Origin: Mucor racemosus
Lineage: Eukaryota; Mucoromycota; Mucoromycetes; Mucorales; Mucoraceae
DNA: 64,000 nt
Assembly (NCBI GenBank): GCA_027405735.1
Contig: JAPEHQ010000011.1
Span: forward strand, 1,922,001 to 1,986,000
Direction: 5' to 3'
Part shown: one piece after another, positions 22,620-34,069 of the stretch
Numbering within the stretch: the first letter of the stretch is position 1
Layout: each line of letters starts with the position of its first letter
Notes under the pieces: model-generated
Told to the model about the DNA's origin: nothing
Database searches by the model: none
What the model saw: only the letters and a program-made list of their open reading frames with translations
Made by a program: the position numbers and the translations under genes

Positions 22620-22895
22620 AAAATTTTGAAAACAGCACAATGCTCATGTACAAACCAATTTGTGCCCATACGGTCAGCTCATTATTATGCTCACGGTCAG
22701 ATTTTATTATTATGATGCACAAATAGGAATAATAATGCGCTTATAGGCAATCCTACTATTATGCACACATGTGATTAATGTCCTGCACACGGACAGAATC
22801 TATAATTCTGCACATACAGGCTTTTCGTTATGCTCGTGTGCAGTTTCTTTTGTTGTGCTCATGTGCATCTTGTTGTCTTTTTAGCCAGTATATAG
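22620..22895. repeat. Degenerate minisatellite, about 22-27-bp unit
   Basis: Successive units keep the core TGCTCATGTGCA or TGCACACATGTG followed by an AT-rich spacer such as TTTCTTTTGTTG or ATTATTAT. About ten degenerate units are visible. The mirror copy is at 55580-55845 in the right block. Confidence 0.6.
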
Positions 22896-23159
22896 TGGGC
22901 GCAATAACTCATCATCTGGCTATAGTGTACAGCCCCCAACCTAGGCACAACAAAATTATCTTGTGCAGCACAGGTCTACCGTAGTGCTTTTATATATAAA
23001 TCCTTTAAGTTTGTGATTTTATGGGCTTTTTTTGAATCCAGTTGTATCATCTTATACTTTTCAAGTTAAATCCGTTACTAGGCTAATAATGTTGTAAGTT
23101 GTATTTATGCTTTACTTAAAATAAGCCTTTGAAAAATTGATAGTAATGTTTAGGACATA

Positions 23160-24804
23160 CAGTGACCCCCAAAACTGTCCCAATGTTTCTTAGTTTTAAG
23201 TTTAGTATGATTTTCAGGTACAACAAATATATTTAAAGTACGATATATTTTATATATTTCGGAAGATCAATTAATTTCCTTTTATATTAAATTAAAAAAA
23301 TCTCGAATTTTATTGGTCAATTGAATTTATACCCAATTTGGGACAGTATATGCATTGGGACAGTTTTGAGAGCCATTTTTGATTTTTAGATAATCGATGA
23401 TTGTAGAACCATAATTTGCACTAGTATCTTGAACGCTTGGAAATCAGTAAATAAACACCTAATTAGGTAAAGAAAATAAAAAAGATGCATATTTCATATA
23501 CAGATTCTGGTGCTTTGGCCTATTGAAAATTAATATGAAAAAACTTCAGGAGAATAAGGAAAATGATGCCATTAGTCTTTTAAACACCGGTAAATCAGTG
23601 CGCCAAGTTGCGGAAATACTGCATGTAGGTAAGCCTGTTGTGGAAAAAATTAAAAAACGGTGTTGCACAAGTTTGGGTGTGTCTAAAAGGGGTCGACTTA
23701 AATTTCTGTTTGAATCTGATGAAAGGTTTTGTGTTCGCCAAGCAACAAAAAAAGCAGTCAAAAATTCAAGTAACATTTTAAAATACTTGAGAGTAATTTC
23801 GGAGTTAATAAAAGCCCGGAAACTGTCCGAAATCGCTCCGTAGGGGGAGCATAGGAGCAATTATCAAGCCTAAAAAACCTATGCTGTCTCCGGCTAATAT
23901 TAAAAGGCGTTTAGAATGGTGTCATCTTCGCAAGGATTGGACTTCCGACGAACGGAAAAGGGTGATTTGATCAGATGAGACCAACATTAATAGATTTAAC
24001 TTAAATGGAAGAAGCTGGCTTTGGATTTGAGACGGTGAGAGCTTGAAATCTAATTATGTGAAGATGACCGTTATAGATGGCGGTGGGAGTGTCATATTTT
24101 GGAGGGCCATTACGTATGCCGGAGTTCGATAGATATGCAGAATTGAGGGTACTGTGGATCGACATTTGTATAAACAAATCTTTGAAGACGATTTGGAGCG
24201 GACTTTCAATTTTACTTTGGATAAATTAGGCCTTCGTCGTGATCAGATCATTTTCCAGCATGACAATGCTCCAAAGCATACATCAAATTTAGTCAAGGAA
24301 TATCTATTGGATCAAGACTATGAAGTAATAAATTGGTCTCCGCTATCTCCTGACTTGAATCCGATCGAAAATATGTGGATCTTATTAAAGAGGAGGCTTA
24401 ATGAGTAAAAAACAGCGCCCAAATGAATCCTTGATCTTTCGGAGCGTGTAACTGAGGTTTGGTACAACACCATTAAACAGGAGGAGTGCCAAAAAGTTTT
24501 TGATAGCATGCCCAATTGTGTGAAAGTATATTTGGAAAGAAACGGCCTTTGGACGGACTATTAAATAGGATTATATTTTTTCCCGCGTAAGCTCCCAAAA
24601 CTGTCCCAATGCATATGCTGTCCCAGACAGGGTATAAATATAGCGGACCAATGAAATTCGAGATTTTTTTAATTTAATATAAAAGGAAATTAATTGATCT
24701 TCCGAAATATATAAAATATGTCGTACTTTAAATATATTTGTTGTACCTGAAAATCATACTAAACTCAAAACTAGGAAACATTGGGACAGTTTTGGGGGTC
24801 ACTG
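23160..24804 (+). mobile_element. Tc1/mariner-type DNA transposon (1645 bp)
   Basis: Flanked by TA dinucleotides (23158-23159 and 24805-24806) and ended by CAGTGACCCCC...GGGGGTCACTG. Near-identical inverted repeats of about 214 bp (23160-23373 and 24591-24804) each contain two oppositely oriented copies of a motif like AAAACTGTCCCAATG, the probable transposase-binding sites. It is nested in a solo LTR, which makes it one of the youngest insertions in the window. The encoded transposase is inactivated. Confidence 0.93.
23523..24564 (+). pseudogene. Inactive Tc1-like DD34E transposase
   Basis: An N-terminal helix-turn-helix is seen in AISLLNTGKSVRQVAEILHV. A frameshift near 23840 leads into a second frame with KRRLEWCHLRKDW, the first catalytic Asp in SDETN, the second in FQHDNAPKHTS and the Glu in DLNPIENMW. 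Thirty-four residues separate the last two, so DD34E. In-frame stops are at 23968, 24028, 24130, 24406 and 24422. Several fit TGG changed to TGA or TAG. The last stretch ends at 24564. Confidence 0.9.
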
Positions 24805-25529
24805 TAGACTAGACTGGGTACATGTATTACTAGTAGAAGTGCTCAAAGGGTTATTTAGACATGATCCTTAGCATAGAATAATGAGTATGGGGTGATAATG
24901 ATGTATGCCAATTTTATTTCATTTGGTTATGTTACATGTAGTCTATGATGAAATGGTGTAACCTGAGATCCTGAAGTGAGCCAATCATGAACTCGTTCCT
25001 GGGAATGGAATTCAGCTATTCCATTTGTATAAACATTCACTGTCTAAAGTTAATCAATCATGAACATCCTATATACTTAACTTGGTTGGTCGTATCCTAC
25101 TAAACCTGCTCTGGCCAATCTAGTATATCATCATGTTGTAATCAACTAGTTCCTCAAGACTATGATATCATTCTTTATACACGCTTCCAAAACATATAAA
25201 TACCCTGAATTCTGATGTCGTTCGAGATGGATTCATTATCTTTTTTACCTACAGTATACTCAATAAATATATCTAGTTTTAACTTTATTTTCTAGTTATT
25301 TCATTGTGTATATTTAAACAAGTAATACAATTGAACCTTAATTTTTATATGAGATTTCGATACCTCCTGCATCTTATAGCTGCTTGGAATATTAAACAAC
25401 CGCGCCCGGGCTGTCCGGTAATGTTTTCTAGAGATTTAAAGCTTGGAAATATTATTAGATGGCCGCTTCCGGAAATTGTTCGGCTTTTTTTGGAAGAGTG
25501 ACCATTGGCAAAAATATGAATCATATACT

Positions 25530-26062
25530 ATGTTGTATGCCTCCAAGTACCATATGCTATCACCTTCTACAATATCAATGCATCATACTATCTATTGTCT
25601 ACGACATGTACTGAAGTACAAAGTCTTGATATCGGATATAAGAAACTCCTAGCGTACTAAGTTTAATCCAATAATCACCAAGAGCGCTTGGACTTCAATT
25701 ATGATACCATATTATTTCATCCAAGCGGTTAATCAATCAAGTAGCTATCAAATCAACATCCAAGCACATTTAGCGCAGCATTGAAATAAGGCAACTCACA
25801 AGCTCTGCAAGAATGGTTAAATTATGATTGATCCGTTTCAATTCATAAATTACTATCAAATAGATCTAATGGTTCAATAGTTCCTTAAATTATATCTCAG
25901 GATCTCAATATCAAATCAATATAAAAGACCATACTACTTTTATATCTAAATAAACGAGATCTTGTTTTTATTATACAGCAGTTGAAGAACTGATTCATTA
26001 CTCATTCTCTTTTAATTGTATTCTTTTTTTAAGTATTATTTATCAATCCTGAAAATATACGA
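25530..26062 (-). repeat. Repeat family B, one arm plus core
   Basis: The arm (25530-25690) and LTR-like core (25690-26062, ending TATACGACA) match the fold-back copy at 18.2-18.9 kb in reverse, and the copy at 54.11-54.64 kb in mirror order. TATAAAAG and AATAAACGAG lie on the plus strand here. The second arm is missing. Confidence 0.65.
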
Positions 26063-26340
26063 CAGGAATCATACTTCTATCATTTAATAGTAACATGATG
26101 AAAGATATACGACATTCATCATTGTCTGATTCGCATGTTAAACATTACGGTTTGACAGATGTCCCAAGTTGGTAATTTGGCTATTCCTAATTCTGATAGA
26201 TCACTGACAGTTACAGCGCAACTCCCAGATATAATAAATCATAAAATTACAACTAATATAAATAGGGTAGAAGTATAGACTTATTGCACACTATCCATAT
26301 TTTGAATATAAAAGGATTTAAACTGTATTTTTTTCAAAGC
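26063..26340 (+). repeat. Diverged LTR-family fragment related to the LTR at 55.05 kb
   Basis: The order AATCATRCTTCTAT, AGTARCATGATG, CATGTTRAACATYA and GGTTTGACARATG is shared with 55256-55370 inside the solo LTR of the right block. No target duplication or complete ends could be found. Confidence 0.45.
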
Positions 26341-26399
26341 TTTTTTTTTCCATTTTACTGCAATATCAATACACATTTATCGATTAATAATAATTTATA

Positions 26400-27910
26400 T
26401 CGTCACATCTAATGGATCCTTGTCTATTAGATCTCAACACACAATTCCAATACCTATATAAACCCACATTTAATTTATTCTAATAAACAGTACTTTTTAC
26501 GTTGATTTTAATTTACAAAGTCTCGATAAATAAAAAATCATTGACCAAAGTTGACCTAAAATCGGTTGTAAAAAAACTGAGTACCTAAATTAAGGTATTA
26601 ATTTTTTGTATTCAGAAGATAGTATCCAACCCAAAGCTACTCTGCATTTTTTGTTTCAGCAGAAAATATTGCTTTTTGTTGAGATAATCAAAATAATATT
26701 TCATATCATAACTTAACCCTATGGTTAACGGGGTTCCAAAATTGATTTGATGAAAAAAATGATCGAAAATGATCGAAAATGATTAAAAAAAAAACAAAAA
26801 AATTTAATAGCTTATGAACTGCATAGTAAGTAGACCTAGCATATTAAGGATTTTTTATACAGTTTGGAATGCTGCATTTACCAAAATAATATTCAGACAA
26901 ACTTTTCACATTAAATTTTGCGCAAAATGCAATTGAAATTGTAGAGGTTTTTTGACGATACACATCATTTTTTATAAGCATTTTTTAAATATAAATAATG
27001 GATATGGTGCACCGCAAAATTATCTATCGATCGAGCTATTACTGAGCCTTCTAGCTGTATTTTTTATAGAGGAAACAAGATTTTTGTCATTTTTTTTTCA
27101 AATTCAGAATTTGGGATGAGGGTATATAAGGGAAAAATGGAAGCTAGAAACGAAAGTATCTCTTTGTATACATTTTTGAGGATACCTCTACGAAAAATCA
27201 ATATTTTTAAAAAAACTAAATTGGGTCCGAGAGATCTCAACAAGCTCAATAAAATGAATATAAAAAAAAATGCTGCTCAATATATCGAACATTTTGAAAT
27301 CCATTACAAAAATATCAAAAAAATGAAAAAAAAATAAAAGTGCTCAGAATTTTTTTATATTAAAATATGTAATAGAGCGCTTTAAAACAAGTAAGTTTTA
27401 TTATTAAAAAGTGTTAGCATAGCTTAATGTTTTGTAGAGATATGAAGCCTCAAAGGTTTCAATCCATTAGCAGTGAAATACGCGTAAAAATCTGGAACAT
27501 TAGCATTGAAAAATTAATACCACTGTAAAAAAATAGGATATTTTTGGATACTTGTTTTTGGATTGAAGCTTAACATCTCAGGTACATTGACATATAATTT
27601 TTTCTTGGTGTTATTCAGTGAAAAAAAAAGTTGGGCAGGAATGAAAAGCCAGACCCAGTTTTTAAAGAAAAGGCAGTGAATTTTACGTGTTTTTGAATCT
27701 CTCGTGAAATATAAAATATTTTCTCTGTACATTTTTCAAGTAGCTAAAAATCTGAGCTCCATCAGATAGTTATAACGAGCATCGTTGGATAGATTGAAAC
27801 ATTGAAACTTAAATAATGAATCGTTGGACATTTCATCTGCCTAAAAGGCACCGTAATTTCGAAGTCAAATAGCGAAATTCAGGTATTTACCGTATATTGG
27901 CTAAAGCCGT
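26400..27910 (+). repeat. Repeat family A, copy 3; right arm of the large inverted repeat
   Basis: Reverse complement of 15.6-17.05 kb. It holds the conserved minus-strand frames at 27064-27249 and 27514-27732 and the outer segment 27839-27905. The colinear match to 62.35-62.48 kb shows that this outer segment belongs to the natural end of family A. Confidence 0.85.
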
Positions 27911-29026
27911 TCCTGCTACAACACTACAACAAGTGAGCCCTAAAGTTTGAGGAAATGCTGAAGCAAGTTTTATCATTGCAAACTAGAAAACATTAAAATA
28001 CAATTAGCCCTTTGCCCTTTGGACTGTATATATGCATGTTTTATTTTTGGTAACAATTGAATTTATGCTCTTGTTCGCATACCCTTTTAAATGTATATAC
28101 TGTTTCGCTTCTGTCAATGCCTCAATTCTAAAATAAATAATATGAATACAGACTTCAAATAGCAACCATTGTTTTATAATAGTTCGTTTTCAGCTTAATG
28201 GCTTGTATGGCGTGGGAAGAATTCTTAAAGTGTGCCAAACTTCATATTGATTGATATGGTTATTACTTGTTCCGGTAAAATTTGAGCCTGATACTCCTTA
28301 GATATTATAGAATACACATAAAAATACTACTAGGTAACATAAACGATGACTCCATATATGGGTAATATTCATTTTCCCACAATGCGATTTTGTACCAGAC
28401 ATTATTGCTTGTTGCGTCCCAGTGTATATACTTATACCAAATAGTTATACATTACATATCTAGGAGTGTTTGCTTATATTTATACGCAATCCATACAAAA
28501 ATATATCTATATGTATTATTATAAAATATTATAAATTATACATAAGAAATTATAAAAAAATGCGTTAGATGGCTGTCAAATCTTCTGTGGTACACTATCA
28601 ACAAATTCACAAGGAACCGACGTCCTTCGATTACATATACTCTTGACGTTACTTAAGAACGTATCTATTTACATTTCTCAACGCAGTTAATTAGTTTGGA
28701 GGTGTACATTCTCTAATTTAATTCTAATTTAGAACTTTTATATTTACGCACATTTCACAATCAAAAAGCTTATCAATATTTATCATCATAACCTTATCGA
28801 GAAATTGCTGCACCACAACAGTGTAACGAATAATATATTGTAAATTCAAGTACCTGAATTGTACGTTATTAATTCAATTTTTGTATACACTTGTGATTGA
28901 CTGATGAGTAATCCAGAAAATTTCACTCTGTGTCTCCATACATCCCCGCCATATAAAAAATATTTTTACTTCTTTTTTTTCTTATAAAACCTTGTTTATT
29001 TATATAAAGAAACAAATAAATCAACA
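27911..29026. other. Intergenic, no gene seen
   Basis: AT-rich spacer between the left repeat block and the first GNAT gene. The last 100 bp carry a T-rich leader typical of promoters here. No ORF or RNA gene is supported. Confidence 0.5.
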
Positions 29027-29572
29027 ATGACAACCGACAAAAATATCTCTCAAATTACAGTACAGCCTATCAAACCATTACAATACAATGAAATTAAACG
29101 CACAGTTTACGATATAATCAACGTAGCGTTCCGATCTGATGATAGTTGGACTACAGACAGAGCATTTGTAGCTATTGATCGTATACCTACCAGCGGTGAA
29201 GCTGATTTTGATGCCAGATGCAATGAACCCAATGCACTTTTATGTGCATTCGATGGTGATCAAATAGTTGGTACAGTTCATATTTTAGTACAAGGCAGTG
29301 AAGCCATTTTGAATTGTTTGGGTGTCAGTCCTAGTCATCAATCGCAAGGTGTTGGTAGTCTTTTAATCCGAGAGTCAATTAAATACATTGAAGAAACCAT
29401 GCCCTCTATCAAAGAAGCAGTAGTGCATGTCTTTGTCAGTAGACCTGAATTGACTACTTGGTATGTCCGTATGGGATTTAAGGATGTCGGTGAAGTGATA
29501 CCCTTTCCCTATAAAGATGTTTTAATCGTAGATGAAGCACCATTGGTAATCTTGAGATACCCAATCCTCTAA
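29027..29572 (+). CDS. GNAT-family N-acetyltransferase
   Basis: Single-exon 181-residue protein. The GNAT core is seen as LLCAFDGDQIVGTVHILVQG (beta strands), LNCLGVSPSHQSQGVGSLLI with the acetyl-CoA pyrophosphate loop HQSQGVG, and the final HVFVSRPELTTWYVRMGFKD. It transfers acetyl from acetyl-CoA to an amine; the substrate is unknown. It is a paralogue of the next gene, 153 bp downstream, with which it shares the N-terminal AFRSDDSWTTDR/AYRSEGGWTTEK motif and the ending PFP.K../PFVWPEML. A local tandem duplication is likely. Confidence 0.88.
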   Translation: MTTDKNISQITVQPIKPLQYNEIKRTVYDIINVAFRSDDSWTTDRAFVAIDRIPTSGEADFDARCNEPNALLCAFDGDQIVGTVHILVQGSEAILNCLGVSPSHQSQGVGSLLIRESIKYIEETMPSIKEAVVHVFVSRPELTTWYVRMGFKDVGEVIPFPYKDVLIVDEAPLVILRYPIL

Positions 29573-29725
29573 TTGGCTATGTGAATAAGTTAAAAAATAA
29601 AAAATGAGATGTTTATACGGTATATTTGACTCCTCCCACTCCAATTTTTCTTTTTTTCCTTTTGGTTCCTTTTTTTCTTGGCAAAGACCTTTTTTTTTGT
29701 TTTGTTTCGTCGATTATTTACAACA

Positions 29726-30341
29726 ATGGTTCAACCTACTATTTCTGTTCGTACAGTTGTTTCTACTGACGTTATTTATAAAGAAGAAGCTACCAAGGTT
29801 GTCAATGCTGCATATCGTTCAGAAGGTAAGGGGGGAGGGGATTTTGTTTTTGCAATTGACATGATTTTATTACCATGACAACTAACATTTTCTTTATCCA
29901 TTGACAGGTGGCTGGACCACTGAAAAAGATATTGTAAATGGTGAACGCTGTACAGCCAAAATGATGGAAGATTTCATCCTTGAAAACGGTAAACCTCATA
30001 CTCTTTTATTTGCATTTGATCAAAATCAAGTTGTTGGCACAGTTCAAATTCAACATGCTCCTGAACACCCTGGAGAGGCAGAAATTGGGTTATTTTCTGT
30101 CAGTCCTGAACATCAATCCCGAGGCATCGGTGGTAAACTTGTACGTCAAGCCATGTTAGAAATGCATCAACTTGGTTATCACACTGCAATGATGCATGTT
30201 TTAGAAAATAGACCTGAAATTTTGACTTGGTACAAGAAGCTTGGTTTCGTAGAAACAGGTGAACGCATCCCTTTTGTTTGGCCTGAAATGTTAAAGGTCG
30301 ATAAAGATCTTCACTTTTTAACCTTGAAAAAGGCAATTTGA
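29726..30341 (+). CDS. GNAT-family N-acetyltransferase, tandem paralogue
   Basis: Two exons, 29726-29825 and 29908-30341, give 177 residues. The intron (82 bp) falls right before GGWTTEKDIV; the neighbouring paralogue has no intron at that site. Core motifs are LLFAFDQNQVVGTVQIQHA, IGLFSVSPEHQSRGIGGKLV (acetyl-CoA loop HQSRGIG) and ENRPEILTWYKKLGFVETGE. The start at 29726 follows CAACA. An in-frame upstream ATG at 29678 lies in a T-rich leader and is less likely. Confidence 0.87.
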
Positions 30342-30531
30342 TAAAAATTAAAATAAATAATCGGCTGTTGAACGCAATTGTGCAATGATGTTTATTAGGT
30401 TTTAGCCCCTTACAGATTGGGCTTTTTATTTCCTTGTGTTCTGGCCTTCTTTGACCTTTCTATTCATTCCTTTTTTTATTTTTATCTCTTTTCATAAAAA
30501 ATAAAAATAAAAAAAAAAAAACAAGAAAGAA

Positions 30532-32933
30532 ATGTCTGATTTAAATAAAGTTTCATTGATTGATACAAGTGAAGAAGAGCAAGCAAGTCTTGTTCAAAAT
30601 AATTCTTCAGAGGTTAATATTCAACAAGAACATGATAATTTATTAGAAAATAATGTCCAACAACACGCTGTTGTACCCGAGAAAAAACAACAAACGGATG
30701 AAGCCATTATTGTTACCACTTCTATTGAAGAAGAAGATTGGGAGAATGATAAAAAAGAGCATCCTCTTGCCTCTTTATCCTTGGAAGAATATGAAAACAA
30801 CGATCCTTGGGCTGCTCAGCCCGAAGATAATGCTTTGTTACAAGTCGAGGAAGAAGAAGAAAAAGAAGAGAAAATCATAAAGGAAGCAGAAACAGTTTTA
30901 GTTCAACAGCCTATTGCTACTGCTACTGTATTTGATGTAGATAATCAACAAGAACCCATTATTGAAGAAGAATTAGATGAAGATACTTCTGCTATTAAGG
31001 TATTTCCCTCATACATTTCATTTGATTAATCTTAATGTTTCTCATTATAAATTATATTAAAACATGTAGGGATTTCAAAACTTCCATGATACTGATAAAA
31101 TTGATGATTTAAAAGTAGCAGGCCAACTCCCAGAGTGGTTAATTGGGGAGCATTTCACCATTGGCCCTTCTACATTTGATATCAAATATACTCGTAAAAT
31201 TGAAATTGATGGTGAGCTTCAAAATGCTAGTGCATTTTATACATTTGGACATTGGTTTGATGCGTAAGTAAACTTGTAGTAAATTAAAAGTAACGTTATA
31301 CTAAATCTATGGGGGTTTATAGGCTTCCTTTGGTGAATAGATTCGATTTAAATGGTTCCAGAAACGCAGTTACCTACAGAAATAGATCTACAAGTCGTAG
31401 ATTGGTAGAAAAAATCAGAGAGCATCATGGTTATGCACCTCAACATCCTAACGCTCTTTACATGTCAAATACCAACCAAACTGTGCTATCAAAATTCCTT
31501 GGGTCTTCAAAAGTGAATAAGCCTGATGCTGAGCCATGTAGTGCTCGAGTTTTAACGGATATTCCAGGCTTAGAAGGAAGATTATTTGCTCAAAATTTTG
31601 CTAACCATGTACAAGAATTGGATCCCTTTGATTTGAAACCTACTCGTTTACTTCAATGGAATGAAATTAATCCTAAATTCAAGGGTACAAGTTCTTGTCC
31701 TAATGGTAAATATGATTCTCGCACTGGAGAATATATCAACTTTTCAATGGAAGTTGGTTATCAATCTGTAAAATATAACTTCTTTTCCATTTCTGATAAG
31801 AATCCCATGGGATCTCTTATTGCATCTGTTACTGCACCTATGGCCTATGTCAATAACTTTTCAATTACACCAAAATATATCATCTTTGTAAGTTGAAGGT
31901 TGTTTATTTAGAAAATAGAGCAAATTTATTGAATCTTATTATAGGTAATTTGCCCTATTTTAGCTAATGCTGGTGGTGTCAAATACAATTGGAACGAGAG
32001 TATCATGGATTCTTTTTCATTCAGATCATCAGAGCCTACTTTATTCTATGTCATTTCTCGTGAAAAGGGAGATGTTGTTGCTACTTATCGTTCTGATCCT
32101 TGCTTTGTATTTAATCATATCAATGCCTTTGAAGATGATCGTGATGGTGTATTTATTGATATGATCTGTTACCCTGATGATACAATCGCTCGTCAATTAT
32201 CAACAGAATATCTACGTAATCCTTCTACAATGCAACCATCTCGTTTAGTTGCTTCTGAAGTGAGACGCTATTTACTTGCTAATGTCGAAGAAGAAAATAT
32301 CACATACATGACAAATAATTCATTGATACCATCCAAGACTAGTGTCACTACTCGAATTTTTGGTCTTTTTGGCAAAAAACAAGCACCTTCTAGTAGTGAT
32401 TTGGAATACAACCAAGATCAAGGCATGAATAAATGGTACTCCTGGATGCCTGTCGCTTCATATGACAAACGTGTTCAGCCATCCATTGAATTACCCCAAA
32501 TCAACCCCAAATTTAGCATGTACAAACATACCGTCATGTATGGTCTTGGCTTTTCGGCCGCTAGTTCATTGAAAGATGGTGCTATTTGGGATAGCATTGT
32601 CAAGACAGTAAGTTTTTAAATCTATGATCTGCTTATTAATGTACTAACTTTTATATTTAGAATATGGATACTAAGCAAATTGTGGCTTCATGGCACCAGG
32701 ATTTCTGCTATCCCAGTGAAGCTGTGTTCGTACCAAGACCCTCTATCGGCCCTGAAGATGAAGTTGGCGAAGACGAAGGCGTTTTGATCAGTGTCGTCAT
32801 GAATTCAGCTAAAGCAACCTCGTTTTTACTTGTTTTGGATGCTGGATCATTGCAAGTATTAGCTACTGCTGATTTGGAAAGATTGGTACCACTTAGTTTT
32901 GCTCATGGTTCTTGTCGACTTCGAGAAAACTAA
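30532..32933 (+). CDS. Carotenoid cleavage oxygenase family protein (two of four iron ligands altered)
   Basis: Five exons (30532-30999, 31070-31263, 31323-31887, 31945-32607, 32661-32933) give 720 residues. The first about 155 residues are acidic and low complexity, an extension not usual in the family. The rest follows the seven-bladed oxygenase pattern: LPEWLIGEHFTIGPSTFDI, FYTFGHWFDALPLVNRF, MSNTNQT, LLQWNEINPKFKGT, NHINAFEDDRDGVFIDM and FAHGSCRL near the end. Four His normally bind the catalytic iron. The third (FNHINAFE) and fourth (AHG) are kept, but the first site reads SSCPNGKYDSRTGEY (C in place of H) and the second reads YVNNFSITPKYIIF (N in place of H). Active family members in Mucorales make apocarotenoid precursors of trisporic acid; this copy may be inactive or altered. 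Confidence 0.9.
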
Positions 32934-33216
32934 ATAAAAATGATCGTCATCATGCTCTCATTCTTTTATTATTTATAATTTTATATTTGTAACTCTTTTC
33001 ATTAAAAATAACTGCGAAAAATATTTTGAATACTATGTAAAATATGTCGAAGGATCATTTTGGAATACACAAGAGAATGAATATTCGTTTATTTACAATT
33101 TTTTGATATCAATATATATGTATGCACTGATTTTTCATAACTGCATATGTACTAGACTGACTATTGTTACTATTGTTACTATTATTACTTTTTTATTGTT
33201 GTTGTTGCTATTGTTG

Positions 33217-33660
33217 TCAAAAAGAATTACGATAAATCGTATACATATTTTTAACATGTGAAATAAATGAACACTCGGCATTTATAGTCTGTATAATCTC
33301 ATTGTATAATCCATCTACAATATCCCCCTCCCTCCTCCCCAACAAATAGTTATGAAATAGCCACGCCGTTTCATGATACATTCTTTGGCAGCTGATTTGA
33401 TTTTCCCCATACCAAATATAATCCTGTCTATAATAAGAATAATCCTGCAATGGATAGTTTATGCAAGCAAGCTTTGTAAATAGAAAGTAACGCCAAGCTT
33501 CAAATGCTATGATACTTGTTGCTATATCTATTCGTTTACAAAAGTCTAAAAGCTCTGAAATGTTCCTGGTTGCTATGAACGGTAAATCAAATACGGTTCT
33601 TTTTGTTCGTTGCCATGGCAACAATTTGACAGGCATCTTTTTTAAACGAAATTTTGACAT
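33217..33660 (-). CDS. Hypothetical 147-residue protein, weakly cyclin-like
   Basis: Single ORF with balanced amino-acid use. The segment ISELLDFCKRIDIATSIIAF followed by EAWRYFLFTKLACINY resembles the first helices of a cyclin box, but the rest is too short to confirm it. An X-box palindrome lies inside codons 13-17. It converges with the oxygenase gene (283 bp apart). No homologue is recognised, so it may be a real small gene or part of one with unseen exons. Confidence 0.45.
   Translation of the reverse strand: MSKFRLKKMPVKLLPWQRTKRTVFDLPFIATRNISELLDFCKRIDIATSIIAFEAWRYFLFTKLACINYPLQDYSYYRQDYIWYGENQISCQRMYHETAWLFHNYLLGRREGDIVDGLYNEIIQTINAECSFISHVKNMYTIYRNSF
33609..33622. promoter_or_regulatory. 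Second RFX/Crt1-type X-box palindrome
   Basis: GTTGCCATGGCAAC again, identical to the site at 4591-4604. It sits about 40 bp inside the 5' end of the small ORF on the minus strand. It could be a control site if the real start lies downstream, or a chance match forced by the codons. Confidence 0.35.
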
Positions 33661-34069
33661 GTTGGATTTAAAGATAGTCTACATCATTATATGTTTGAAT
33701 GGAATAAAAATATGTATACATATCTTGAGAAAGAAGAAGGAAATGGAAGTAATCGATGATTTCATCTTTAATGCAAAAAATCAGAGTCGATAAAAAACCA
33801 GGAGATTTCAATCGAGGTAATGATAGCATCATTTACGTATTATTACGTTGAATCAAATGTCCGTCTACAATAAAGTTTCGTACCAAAAGTGAATAGGTTG
33901 ATTGGTTGACCCTTACACAAAAAGGCGTAAAAGAGTCAATCTTATAGAAAAAGGAAATTCAATGATATCATGAAAGTCTATTAAAAAATTTTAATATAAA
34001 AAGGGCCACGAAAACGAGCATTTATTTCTCTACTTTTTTATCTCTTATTAAAAAAAACACCTAACGAAA

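Larger units (their letters stand above)
23147..25320 (+). mobile_element. Solo LTR (527 bp without its insert), interrupted by a Tc1-like element
   Basis: The LTR begins TGTTTAGGACA and ends TATTTAAACA, with inverted TGTTTA/TAAACA ends. The target duplication AGTAA lies at 23142-23146 and 25321-25325. The plus strand carries ATATAAATACCC and AATAAATATA near the 3' part, as a TATA box and polyadenylation signal. The homologous site in the right block (near 54848-54852) is empty. The Tc1-like element took a TA inside the LTR, only 11 bp from its 5' end. Confidence 0.85.
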
